DNA of 64,000 nt from Lamellibrachia satsuma. Lineage: Eukaryota; Annelida; Polychaeta; Sabellida; Siboglinidae. The translations under genes were made by a program, and so were the position numbers. The notes under the pieces are model-generated. The model was not told where the DNA came from. It saw only the letters and a program-made list of their open reading frames with translations, and did no database searches. The DNA is taken from assembly GCA_033239005.1 (NCBI GenBank), contig BSQZ01000015.1, positions 8,443,001 to 8,507,000 of the forward strand. Reading direction: 5' to 3'. Shown here in pieces: positions 15,501-24,355 of the stretch; position 1 is the first letter of the stretch, and each line of letters starts with the position of its first letter.

Positions 15501-18500
15501 CGCTCTGTCAGCTGCTACACGTCTGGCTTCGTTCCAGCTGTTCCACCCCAGTATGCGTCTTTCATTTTCAATAGTTGATCACCACGTTGTCTTTGGTCGC
15601 CCAACCTTTCTTCTACTTTCAGGCATCCAGGTCAATGCCGTCTCACATTTGCTGTTCTTGTCCATTCGTAGGGTATGTCCTACCCACTTCCAACTTCTTA
15701 ACTTGACCTCAGTGCTGATTGTCTTCAATTTTGTTTTTCCTAGAATATCTCGATTTGATACAACGTATGGCCATCGAATTTGTAGGATTCGTCTTAAGCA
15801 CTTAAAAAAAAGGTATCTAACTTTCTGTTGTCTCCTTTGTTAATTTTCCACATTTCACTTCCATACAACAATACTGGTTTAACAAGTGTTAAAAAGCCTC
15901 AATTTAGATCTCAATGTGAACTCCATATTTGTTTTAGTTTCATGAAGGATACCCTCGCTTTACGAATTCTGTTAACAATGTCATCGCCGCCTCCTCCTTG
16001 CTTACTCACGTTAGCACCAAGGTAGTTATACTTGTCCACTTCCTTTAGCTCTTGATCATCGATTAGTATTCTGTTTTCGCACTTGCTGTTTATCCTCAAT
16101 ATTTGAGTTTTCTTTTTATTTATTCTTTGTCCTGTCCTTGCTGCAAATTGATTCAGTTGTCTTGTCTTTGTTTGCATGTGTGTGTAGCATGATGATATAA
16201 GTGCTATGTAGTCTGCAAAGTCCAGGTCCTCTAGTTTTGACGTGAAGTTCCATCCTATCCATATTTTGTTTCCTGCTGTTGTATTTCTTATTATCCAGTC
16301 CACTACTATCAAGAAGATAAATCCAGACATTGCATCTCCTTGTTTAACTCCAGTTTTGACCTCGAACCACTCAGATTTCTCACCTTCGTCTAACACTGCG
16401 CATTCATTATCTTCGTATAACATCTGTACCATGTGGATTATCTTACATGGAATTCCATAGCTCTCTATAATTTTCCATAGACTCTCTCGGTGCACCGAGT
16501 CAAATGCTTTTTCAAAGTCCACAAACGTGATGTATAGAGTTGCCTGCCATTCCACTACCTGTTCTATAATATTTTGTAAAATAAATATCTGTTCTACTGT
16601 GCCTCTCCCACTTCTGAAACCTGCTTGTTCATCTCTCAACTTGCTGTTAACTCCATCTCTTATTCTGTCAATGAGTACTCTTCCGAATATTTTACTAGGA
16701 ACAGATGTCAAAGTGATTCCTCTCCAATTCCCACACTCTGTAAGGTCACCTTTCTTCGGTATTTTAGCGATCAGTCCCTGCTTCCACGTTTTTGGCACTT
16801 TCTCTTGTTCCCAAAATGTTCTGAATAATTTGAAAAGCCATTTCTGTTGTATTCATGTCTGCTTTTAATAATTCTGCTGTAATTTCGTCCTTGCCCCCTG
16901 CTTTCCCATTTTTCATCTTCCTTAACGCTGTTCTAATTTCTGCTTTTGTTATTGGGTCTTCTGTTACAGGGTCATCAGGTATAGGTCTATTAAAGATTTC
17001 CTCAGTGTTCTTTCCATCACTCCCTTCTGGCCAATCCTTCCGTTATTAAATTTCCACATTTGTCTTTCACTGCATTTGTTGTCTTACGTTTGTCATTACT
17101 GAGGGTTTTTGTAATATCGTACACTTCTTTAATTCTTCCATTAAGTACTGCTTCCTCTGCTTCCATTGCAAGGTGGTCAACCCACTTCCTCTTGTCTTGT
17201 CTCATGCTCTCCTTCACTTCTTTGTCTTTACACCTATATTTATCCATGTAATTCTGCTTAATCCTATCTGACTTTGTCTGCTCGTTTTTGTTCTTCAGTC
17301 ATTTTCTCTCTTCTACTAACTCCCACGACTCCTTGCTGATCCATGATCTTTGCCCTTTCTTTTTTGTACCCCAGTAATTCTTGAGCCGTTTCTTTGTATG
17401 CACCCTCAAAGTCTTGCCATTGTTTCTCAACTTCTTTGTCGTCTGTTTCGTCGTAGTCTTGTAATATATATTTGTTGTGCAACTTCACTGAGAATTGGGC
17501 TTTAATGGCTGGTTGCTGTAACTTAATTATATCAAATTTCTTTCTAATCACCTTGTTCTTTTGTTTTCTCTTTAGTTTCAGCTTGATTTTTTATCACACT
17601 AATTGGTGGTCGCTTGCAATGTCGGCTCCTCTCATGGCCCTAGTGTCCATTACTGATGCCCGGTGTTGCCTGCTCACTAACACATGGTCTATTTGATTCT
17701 TTGTCTTTCCTCCTGGAAACTGTATCAGTTTATGTGGGAAAATGGTACCTGTTACCATGAGGTTATTGAGTCCCGCAGAAGTCAACAAGTCTTTCTCCAT
17801 TGTCATTTCTTTCACCTACTCCATGGCTTCCTATTATGTTTTCATATCCTTTGTTGTCTTCTCCAACTTTGGCATTTAAATCCCCCATTACTATGAGTAT
17901 GTCATGCTTATGAACGCTTGACTTCATTTGTTGGTGCATAGACTTGCATGATCGATAGCTTTACATACCTGGAGAATAATCTAGCATAAATAATTCTATC
18001 GCTGACAGGTTTCCATTCCATCAATACTTGTTCGGCTTTCTTTGTCATCATTATTGCCACTCCGTGTCTGTGTATGTTGTCTTCTCTCCATGACTCTCTC
18101 TCCGGTGTTCATCTTAACTTTTTCTTGTCCCATCCATCTGCATTCACTAATGCCCATGACATATATTTTATATTTATCCATTTCTCTTGCAAGCTGGGCT
18201 GATTTCCCTATAGAGTACAACGTTCTCACATAAATAGTTTCACTATGTACCAACTTTGGAGATCAGTATCTCATAAACTAATCAAGATAACTTCAAACTT
18301 TTCATATACCTAGATGTGTAGGTGTGTTACTGGTCCAAATAACATTTATTTGTGTTCTTTAGCTTTTTATGGGTTTAAAATCATTCATTTGCTCAATTTC
18401 ATAGATCAAAACACACAACTTCAATGGCAGATTGTGGGAGAATTATTATACAGAAGTGGAACTATAGTATGTTTGTTACTACCTACATATGATGGCGAAA

Positions 18501-21500
18501 AAGCAGACAGAATGACTGAGCTAATGACAGAATCCGCAAAATTTTAACTCAGAAGAAACTATTCCAGTTACAGCACTGGTTTATAATGTGTAGCTTTAGG
18601 GTCATTCTGTGTCAAATCAATCACTCAAAACATCACCCGACTCCAATTTTTATGAAATTTAGCAGTTGTTGGCTCACATGAGAACACTAAAACTGCAAAT
18701 AAAAAAATTAGGTCAAATATTATTGAAGATATTGGTCACAGAACTTTGACCCAATTTGCTTACTGACCGTGACATTAATGCCCATAACTCCACTGCTAAT
18801 AAAGCTAGAAAAGCAAGTAAGATATCATTTGGAAAGCCAGTAAACAGACACATACCTTTATGGCACTCACCATGTAAATAAAAATAACAATTTATCATAC
18901 TATGATCTTTGACCTCAGATACCCAAAAATGTATCCTCCGATTTTTTACAGCATCCTATGCCATTGCACAAGAAACCCTGAAAATGTTAAGATGGGCAAG
19001 TAATAATGTTCAGAGATACATTAAGTTTAGTATAGCCGGGCGACTTATCTTTGGTCTGTAGATCAGTAAATGAACATTGAATTTCACTAGTTCATCTTTT
19101 TCAGATCACATAAAAAGCATGCTAAAGGGCTATCTTATAATAAAATGGGTATACTTACATGCTGTAGTGTCTGTCTTAACATATTCACATTCTTTGCAGG
19201 GCCTCATTAACTTTTTCTCTCTCCTGTTTGGATATCTTGTAGGTCTGACCAGTGTCAGTTGTTGGGCGAGAATATCACAAACAGGAATACAAAGAGTGTC
19301 ACTATGTCATGGGTAAAAATATGATGGTGATGGACCATGTGGGTGAAGGAAGTTCAGTTGTGTCTCTTCGTCAGCTGGAGTGACATCTGTTACATACGCT
19401 AGCCACCAATGTCCATTGTAGATGGACATCACATACCCTTTGACATCCACGAAACTGAGGCCATCACACTGGGCTGTCACAACCTCTTCTCTTTTCATGG
19501 AAGATGTAGAATATAGTGCTACTTCCACGTGATTCAGTGATAATGGCTTGAAGAAGTGTAGCTGCTGTGTTCCCGCTATTGTTTTAGCTCTTTGCAAATG
19601 GCTTACGAGAAGAGTTGCTTCTTCGTAGTACTCTTCTGTGGTCGAAAAGCAGAACTAGATTGCTGGAATAAGGGCTGATGCAAATTCAAAGAGCTGCATT
19701 GGTGTGAAGTTGCAAAAAAGTGCCACTCTGCACTTATTCCAAAGTCCTGTTCATGGTGGCAGAGGTTAAGAAAGTTTTTGCAGTTCTTATACTAACCGGC
19801 ACAGCTATCAGAGAAGTGGACGATTTATTGCACAGCTGTAAATTGTGCAGTGAGGAAGTTGATGAGGTGTTTTTGGAAGAGGTGCACAGCAATGGTGTCA
19901 TGTATGTTACAGTCAGAAATTACAACATAACTAACATGTGACACACTCATTTCCTGCTTCACGATAGTAGCAAACAAATGGGTGCAATGTTGTCTCTGCA
20001 TTATTCCAATGGAAGGATTGTACCTCATCCTGCATGACGAAAGAGTAGTTTTCTGCAAAGTTACAGACAACAAGAAAATGGCCTGGCTGAAGTGATTCAA
20101 GAGTGTCTCTTAGACATGAAGATTGCTGTCTGCTTATGAAATCATGCCGCTGCAAGACTTCAAGTTGGCTACAGAATTCATGGATGAAATCATCTGCACC
20201 GAGCTTCATGGTTTGTAGTGTTGATCGATCAGTGATTATCCATTTTTTTTATTTCAATTTGCTCAATTACCTGGCTATCAAATGTAATCCGCCGTCATTC
20301 ACTCAGATTACTTGAGTCACCACACACATTGTTGCAGAAAGCACTCATGTCATGGTGGGTTACATCATAGTTGTCGACGACAATGGTTGTAGTGAAAGAG
20401 TGGGGTGTGACCATTTTCAGTAAGTTTGCTGAGTTTTGCACCAACCATCATTAATTTCACATTCTGATGAATTGTGCAAATGTACACTGAGTGAGTACCC
20501 AATGATCCTGCCTGAACACACTGATTGGGCATAGCTCTGCAAATTTGCCGAGTTGCACTTTTTTGCAACTTCATATGAGAAGTGGGCATGTGATGGCGCA
20601 GGTGGAACAATCAAGAGAACAATTGCAGAAAAAGCTAGTCTACAGACACAGAATGATCATCACTTCACAACACCAATGCAGCTCTTTGAATCTGCATCAG
20701 CCCATATTCCAGCAATCAAGTTCTGCTTTTCGACCACAGAAGAGTACTATGAAGAAGCAACTCTTCTCGCAAGCTGTTTGCAAAGAACTAAAAACAATAG
20801 CGGGAACACAGAAGCTACACTGCCTCAAGCCGTTATCACTGAATCACTTGGAACTTCCATGAAAAGAGAAGAAGTTGTGACAGCCCTGTGTGATGGCCTC
20901 AGTTTCGTGGATGTCAAAGGATATGTGACGGCCATCTACGATCGACATTGTTAAGACAGACACTACAGCATGTAAGTATACTCATTTTATTATAAAATAG
21001 CCCTTTAGCATGCTTTTTATGTGATCTGACAAAGGTGAACTAGTGAAATTCAATGTTGCATTTACTGATCTACAAACCAAAGATAAGTTGCCCGGCTATA
21101 CTAAATTTAATGTATCTCTGAACATTATTATTTGCCCATCCTAATATTTTCAGGAACTCTTGTGCAATGATATAGGATACTGTAAAAAAATTGGAGGATA
21201 TATGTTTTGGGTATCTGAGGTCAAAGGTATGATGTTATTTTTATTTACATGGCAAGTGCCACTTTACCATACAGGTATATGCGTCTGTTTACTGGCTTTC
21301 CAATGATATCTTGTTTTTCTAGCTTTAATAGCAGTGGAGTTATGGGCATTAATGTAATGGTCAGTATGCGAATCAGGTCAAAGTTCAGTGACCTATATCT
21401 TCAATAATATTTTACCTGTTTTTTTAATTTAATGAGCCAACAACTGTGCTAAATTTCATCAAAATTGGAGTAGGGTGATGCAAAAATTGCCTAAGTGATT

Positions 21501-22137
21501 GATTTGACATGGAATGACCCATTATGTGTAGTTATATTGACCTGTGGATTAATTGCTAAAATTTTGGTGGAATGGATGATGGAATGCCCCATAACGCAAT
21601 ATTTTATAGTAATAAAATACTAATATAATTGTGACCTTCATGTGCGTGCGTGCGTGCGTGCGTGCATTTGCGATTAGGCATAGAAAAAAACGAGGTAAGA
21701 ATGTCGCTTAGCAGTATAAATATGCCAAGCTAATGCAGGTTTACCCACGAATGGACTCTGTAGACAGAATCAGAGTCGAGAAGCAAAACACACGTACGTA
21801 CATCGTCCCAATGATCTTTCTCATATCTAAGCCTTTTTAAATGTGGTTCCACTTCATCAAATAAGGAATGTTCTTCCTCTTCAGTTATGAAATCTTGATA
21901 CACTGCAATGTTGCCTTTGAGTATATCTGCCGTTTCGGGGTCGCTGGCGTCGATTACATCTTCTGGCGGCATCGGCATTCGCTTCTCGACCTTCCCAGAC
22001 ACGCACGTGTCACTATTTACCTGCGTGACAGCCGACACGCGACTACAGATACTAGTCGAAATCATTTTCCTTGACAACTGACAACATCTGACGTGCATCA
22101 TATGTGCACATCTTATGAACTGAAATCCGAGAACCAT
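1940..22137 (-). CDS. ALKBH7: ALKBH7, mitochondrial AlkB-like Fe(II)/2-oxoglutarate dioxygenase (3 exons seen, 3' end missing)
   Basis: Coding exons on the minus strand are 22137-21802 (112 codons), 2964-2791 (58 codons) and 2064-1940 (125 nt, phase 2). All have GT/AG borders and agreeing phases. The start is the ATG at 22137, followed by a basic, Cys/Ser-rich leader that fits a mitochondrial presequence. Exon 1 then shows FDEVEPHLKRLRYEKDHWDD, exon 2 starts AIHGYREMERNRWS, and exon 3 contains FCGSTIAGMCLLSSSIMR and ends SLYVMR. These follow the order of the ALKBH7 family. H165 and D167 in KAHVDSV are the HxD iron ligands; the distal histidine lies in the next exon, which I did not find. Positions 28-1 hold an acceptor followed by open sequence, but it does not match the expected G-x-A-R-Y motif. 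The family acts in mitochondria in fatty-acid metabolism and programmed necrosis (known from vertebrates). Intron 1 is 18.8 kb and full of transposons. Confidence 0.9.
3041..3140. repeat. GATTCC-rich block with CAGACTTGGG end, possible hAT-type terminus
   Basis: CAGACTTGGG at 3046-3055 is followed by degenerate GATTCCGATTCC repeats. The inverted match CCCAAGTCTG lies at 11614-11623, after a similar GATTCC-rich block at 11462-11600. They could be two ends of one large old element or remnants of separate MITEs. Only about 10-15 terminal bases match in inverted orientation. Confidence 0.35.
3745..4460 (+). pseudogene. Decayed transposon-type gene with SDDTDVLLIL and AHVLTGCDSV motifs
   Basis: Plus-strand fragments in shifting frames read ADVIMAWRVVQEA, VRVVSDDTDVLLILDHH and AAHVLTGCDSVSSMAG in the right order. 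I associate this order with an uncharacterised protein family common in repetitive DNA of aquatic animals; the SDDTDV core recalls PIN/FEN-like nucleases, which is inference. In-frame stops and frameshifts near 4108, 4285 and 4370 make it non-functional. It lies in ALKBH7 intron 1. A minus-strand open frame over the same bases is a shadow. Confidence 0.55.
4465..7600. other. Intronic stretch without recognisable genes
   Basis: This part of ALKBH7 intron 1 shows only AT-rich sequence. It has repeated CGGAGGGTCTC phrases near 5136 and 5171, TTAATT-rich sequence at 6055-6130, and three GCGGGCC-type repeats at 6436-6512. Open frames here are short and have no family signature. Confidence 0.5.
7620..8605 (+). 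mobile_element. L2/CR1-like LINE 3' end, interrupted by a MITE
   Basis: Plus-strand sequence reads EVFKIVNDYEDVDRNMAFKL up to 7695. After an insertion it resumes at 8268 with RGHKAALVKEQCRLDMRKYS, FSQKVKN and then SVNMFKYRIDRYL. This is the C-terminal tail typical of L2-type reverse transcriptases (GDLIE..K...G... FF..R....WN.LP). The 3' end finishes in an AAATGATTCTGATTC-like tail near 8605, as L2-type elements do. The 5' part is absent. The coding sequence has stops, so the copy is dead. Confidence 0.75.
7700..8263. mobile_element. piggyBac-type MITE, 564 bp, TTAA target
   Basis: TTAA at 7696-7699 is followed by CCCATTAGACCCCA. The other end reads TGGGGCCTAATGGG followed by TTAA at 8264-8267. 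Inverted CCCATTAG termini at a TTAA target are diagnostic of piggyBac-type transposition. The interior has no transposase; it holds a GC-rich block (GGCCGTCGCCGGCC) near the left end. It sits inside a LINE tail whose reading frame resumes after the element. Confidence 0.8.
8610..9820. other. Intronic stretch with imperfect short repeats
   Basis: No gene is visible. An imperfect motif resembling CAATGTGTGAAAGTTAAAT recurs near 9132, 9199 and 9293, suggesting an old tandem repeat. The rest is AT-rich single-copy-looking intron sequence. Confidence 0.4.
9900..10546 (-). mobile_element. CR1/L2-like LINE reverse transcriptase C-terminus (fragment)
   Basis: The minus strand reads ALVSSRLDYCNSLLHNIAIK, ITKLQRVQNCLARVVTRSP and LLKSLHCLPV, then a shifted frame gives ICTITYQALSTKQPAYLHSM, FSVAAPTMWNSLPDSVKSAR. 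This is the thumb and C-terminal region of CR1/L2-type LINEs. A frameshift near 10230 and loss of everything upstream make it a dead 3' fragment. It lies in the same orientation as ALKBH7, within its first intron. Confidence 0.8.
10560..12097. other. Intronic stretch without recognisable genes
   Basis: AT-rich intron sequence of ALKBH7. Apart from the GATTCC-rich block at 11462-11630 (see the block at 3041) I see no coding signature, hairpin or strong repeat. Confidence 0.4.
12098..13101. mobile_element. Non-autonomous TIR element, about 1.0 kb, AGGCCTG ends
   Basis: The left end AGGCCTGGAGTAATAGTAAT is mirrored at the right end (TACATTGTAATAGACCTCAGGCCT). Both ends are followed inward by many TAATAGTAAT motifs on opposite strands. 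There is no coding capacity. An AATC microsatellite lies inside. The class is unknown. Confidence 0.6.
12519..12568. repeat. (AATC)n microsatellite
   Basis: About ten units of the tetranucleotide ATCA/TCAA occur in a row, with minor interruptions near 12548. Confidence 0.9.
14868..15184. mobile_element. Small TIR element (MITE), about 317 bp
   Basis: GGGTCATTCCATGAAATCAA at the left is mirrored by the right end (CGATTTCATATGGAAAGACC). Inner inverted matches include ACCAATGGTCAAAAA and TATGCTTGAGCA against TGCTCAAGCATA. The element is almost entirely a hairpin and has no coding capacity. It sits inside the long-TIR element. Confidence 0.7.
15444..18230 (-). mobile_element. 5'-truncated APE-type non-LTR retrotransposon (RTE-like), 2.8 kb
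   Basis: The minus strand carries endonuclease pieces (GKSAQLAREMDKYKIYVMGI, SECRW, QIDHVLVSRQHRASV, SDHQLV) and a reverse transcriptase at about 16798-15911. RT motifs are AKIPKKGDLTECGNWRGITL, DEQAGFRSGRGT, FVDFEKAFDSVHR and TGVKQGDAMSGF. The catalytic FADD box reads FADYIALIS, so one aspartate is lost. Several frameshifts break the ORF. Both ends are flanked by TAAATAGTTTCAC (15431-15443 and 18231-18243), a 13-bp target-site duplication. The 3' end finishes in GGTGAG-type repeats. Assignment to the RTE clade is tentative. Confidence 0.88.
19307..20545 (-). pseudogene. Uncharacterised transposase-like gene, broken
   Basis: In order on the minus strand: CTIHQNVKLMMVGAKLSKL; DDFIHEFCSQLEVLQRHDF with ISRQQSSCL; FLVVCNFAENYSFVMQDEVQ with SFHWNN; then after a frameshift near 19940 YVVISDCNIHDTIAVHLF; then the C-terminal SMKREEVVTAQCDGLSFVDV. 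I recognise the pattern (CTIHQNVKLM ... ENYSF.QDE.Q..HWN ... SDC..HDT.AVH) as a repeat-borne invertebrate family with no name I can give. The conserved acidic positions suggest an RNase-H-like DDE transposase (inference). Relative to the plus-strand copy, the minus copy lacks the CDGAGGTIKR block between HFFATS and TPMQL, an internal deletion near 19720. Confidence 0.6.
20545..20954 (+). pseudogene. Second, inverted copy of the transposase C-terminal third
   Basis: The plus strand reads HFFATSYEKWACDGAGGTIK, TPMQLFESASAHIPAIKFCF, TTEEYYEEATLLASCLQR and VTALCDGLSFVDVKGYVTAI, about 130 residues ending at TAA. It matches the minus-strand C-terminus at 19307-19720 but keeps the CDGAGGTIKR segment that copy has lost. 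It lacks the N-terminal and catalytic parts and is not a complete gene. Confidence 0.65.
21645..21666. repeat. (GTGC)n microsatellite
   Basis: About five uninterrupted GTGC units lie between the fold-back element and ALKBH7 exon 1, within intron 1. Confidence 0.85.
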
Positions 22138-22330
22138 TGTGCTTTGCAGACTACCCGTAGTTCTTCCGCTTACTACGAACTATTCGAAATGGTTTATCTG
22201 CGCAAGTATTCTCCTCCCACATCGGAAACCATGTTGAATTACAACGACTTGTGGGATACTTCCGGAACGACGTGTGCAGCGTGACGCGTTTCCTTGGCAA
22301 CAGTGAGAACCACTACAGCAGATCGAATTC
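22138..22330 (-). promoter_or_regulatory. Putative ALKBH7 promoter region
   Basis: The sequence immediately upstream of the ALKBH7 start is locally richer in CpG (TTCGAAATGG, CGGAACGACG, GACGCGTTTCC) than the surrounding introns. CpG density continues into exon 1. No TATA box is evident. This is positional inference only. Confidence 0.3.
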
Positions 22331-23059
22331 GAAGCCAAGCACTACAGCACTTACGTAGCAGTTGTACGATTTTGATATGCTCTCGAGAGTAAGTATTATA
22401 TTTATATGTTTCGAAGTAGTTGCGTATGTTTTCAATAAAACAAATGTCCAAGTTTCATGTTTGATTTGGCTTTGCCATTGGCTTTGCTTCAAGCTTGGAC
22501 ATGGACATGGATGGATCCACCCGGCCCCCACACTGCTACAGGCTACACTTACAAGTAATGGGCATTTGCCAGGCTACTGGTAAACATTTTATAATTCGCC
22601 CATATCTTAAACCAGTCTTTCTGGATTCTATTTTTGTCTATATTCGTAGAGGTTGCAGATATAAAATTGTCGGGCAATGAATTCCATACACCTACCACTC
22701 TCTGACTGAAAAATCGGCGTCTAGGACTAGGGCAGTAGGGGAGAGTTGCCGGGGTTGGGACCCCTAACGATAAACTTGAATATAAACGCGAAAACAAATG
22801 GAATTGATGTAAACAATATACTAACATATTTATATTTTAAACAACAAGCTATTAATCACAAGAAAATCATTGATGAATTTTGAAAAAAATTAATAAATTA
22901 CAAAACGGTCCAATCGTGGCCACGGTTTCCTCGATTGGACCACCCAATGTCTTCGATTGGACCAAAAGTAAAATTATTATATATAGGACTAAGCATAATT
23001 ATGAATTGATACATAAGTAACATATAGTGTTCATTATAAACAATAATAGTTATCAGTGG

Positions 23060-23281
23060 TTAAATACAATATACTGATAAATACTAGTGTTTATAATCTT
23101 TGTAGTTCCATCCACCCTACACAATGTCCCATGTCTTCTTCAACTGGACAAACAAACAAATTATTATTAGTTAAATACAATATACTAATAAATACCAGTG
23201 TTCATAATCTTTGTAGTTCCATCCACCCTACACAATGTCCCATGTCTTCTTCGACTGGACAAACAAACAAATTATGTAGAC
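23060..23281. repeat. Tandem duplication, period 111 bp
   Basis: The block starting TTAAATACAATATACT and containing CCATCCACCCTACACAATGT and TCCCATGTCTTCTTC is present at 23060 and again at 23171 with few differences. It lies inside the pogo element, left of the nested LINE. Confidence 0.85.
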
Positions 23282-23317
23282 CAAACTTTGAATTAATACG
23301 TGAGTAAAATGATCTGC

Positions 23318-24355
23318 CATACACCGTGAAGTCCACAGTACGACTCTTCGCGGATGACTGCCTGCTGTATCGGGAGGTCTGCTCCTTTCTAGATCACTTC
23401 ACCCTGCAGTCTGACCTCAAGAAATCTAGGAATGGCCAGCCCGGTGGGGGATGCGCAGAAGTGCTACGTCCTGTCCACCAAACCCAGATCACAATTCTAC
23501 TATAGACTTGGGGGCACCATTCTCAAACATGTAGGAAAAAACTCTTACATTGGCATTGAGATCTCTGCCGACCTGAAGTGGTCAACACACATCACTGGCC
23601 TGGGCAAGAAAGCTGGATCAACGCTCGGCTTCCTAAGCCGGAATATCCGGAACTGCCCTCAGGAGTGTCGACGCCTTGCATACATCGTTCTCGTTAGATC
23701 CACCCTGGAATATGGGATGGTAGTGTGGGACCCCTACCTCAAACAAGATACGGAAAAGCTTGAATGCATTCAACGTCAGACTGCACGCTTCATCACTAGA
23801 GACTACAGATCTCGGGAACCTGGATGCATTGGCAGGATGCTTGACTTCCTCGACCTACCACCCTTGGAAGAACGACGCAGGCAACTTAGGCTGTCAGTGC
23901 AACATAGCAAAAGGCCTGGTCCCAGCCCTACCTGCTGACGCCTTCCTCACAGCAGCCAACATAAACAGACGATCCGGCCCGGCCACTACCTACGAGGGGT
24001 ACGAAACTCACAACATTCTAAAAAGTCAAGCAAACGACAACAAATGCTGCTTCAAAATACCAAGACTGACCAATATAGAGGCTCATTCTTTGAAAAGACC
24101 GTCATCGAATGAAACACCCTCACAGATGACATCATCAACCTGCCCACACCCTTTTCATCTGCAGTTGGGAGGCAGAGGGTTGCATTAAACGTCTAGCAAC
24201 CTTCTCCATGTTTTTATTCTTTTAACTATGTTTTATAAAGTATTTTATATTATATTATCCGAATGCGCTGCGTACACCCCAAACATCACCTTAATAGCCG
24301 TGATCGGCTTCTGTGATGCACCCACATACAACAACTGCAGTGGGATATTCAGATT
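23318..24355 (+). mobile_element. Jockey/CR1-like LINE 3' fragment
   Basis: The plus strand starts in the RT domain (STVRLFADDCLLYREV). After a frameshift near 23430 it continues with LGFLSRNIRNCPQECRRLAY, LVRSTLEYGMVVWDPYLK, KLECIQRQTARFITRDYRS and LDFLDLPPLEERRRQLRL. This is the RT palm/thumb and C-terminus of a jockey- or CR1-type LINE. The 5' two thirds are missing. It sits inside the pogo element, opposite to that element's transposase. Confidence 0.82.

Larger units (their letters stand above)
13249..18560. mobile_element. Long-TIR element split by a LINE
   Basis: The left arm at about 13400-13840 is mirrored by a right arm now in two pieces, 15320-15443 and 18231-18560. Matching landmarks are ACTATAGTTCCACTTCTGTA, TATGTGGCCATGGAGCTAAA and TATATGAAAGGCAGGTACA, each found inverted on the other side. 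The left terminus GGGGCATTCCATTTCAAATC (13249) resembles other elements in this intron. The interior (13840-15320) shows no transposase. A LINE has inserted into the right arm. Confidence 0.7.
18599..21520. mobile_element. Fold-back DNA element with long inverted arms and transposase remnant, 2.9 kb
   Basis: Left arm (18599 to about 19720) and right arm (about 20545-21520) are inverted copies. Both start GGGTCATTC and share GGCAAGTAATAATGTTCAGA-like and GACAGACACTACAGCATGT-like blocks. Each arm also carries the same C-terminal coding block (SMKREEVVTA, CDGLSFVDVKGYV), on the minus strand at left and the plus strand at right. The centre (20545-19720, minus) supplies the rest of the protein. 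The right arm therefore looks like an inverted duplicate of the element's 3' part in place of its 5' end. Confidence 0.75.

Noticed and set aside
15484..17896. Plus-strand ORFs across 15484-17896
   Set aside because: They are antisense shadows of the minus-strand LINE, whose RT and endonuclease motifs are clear.
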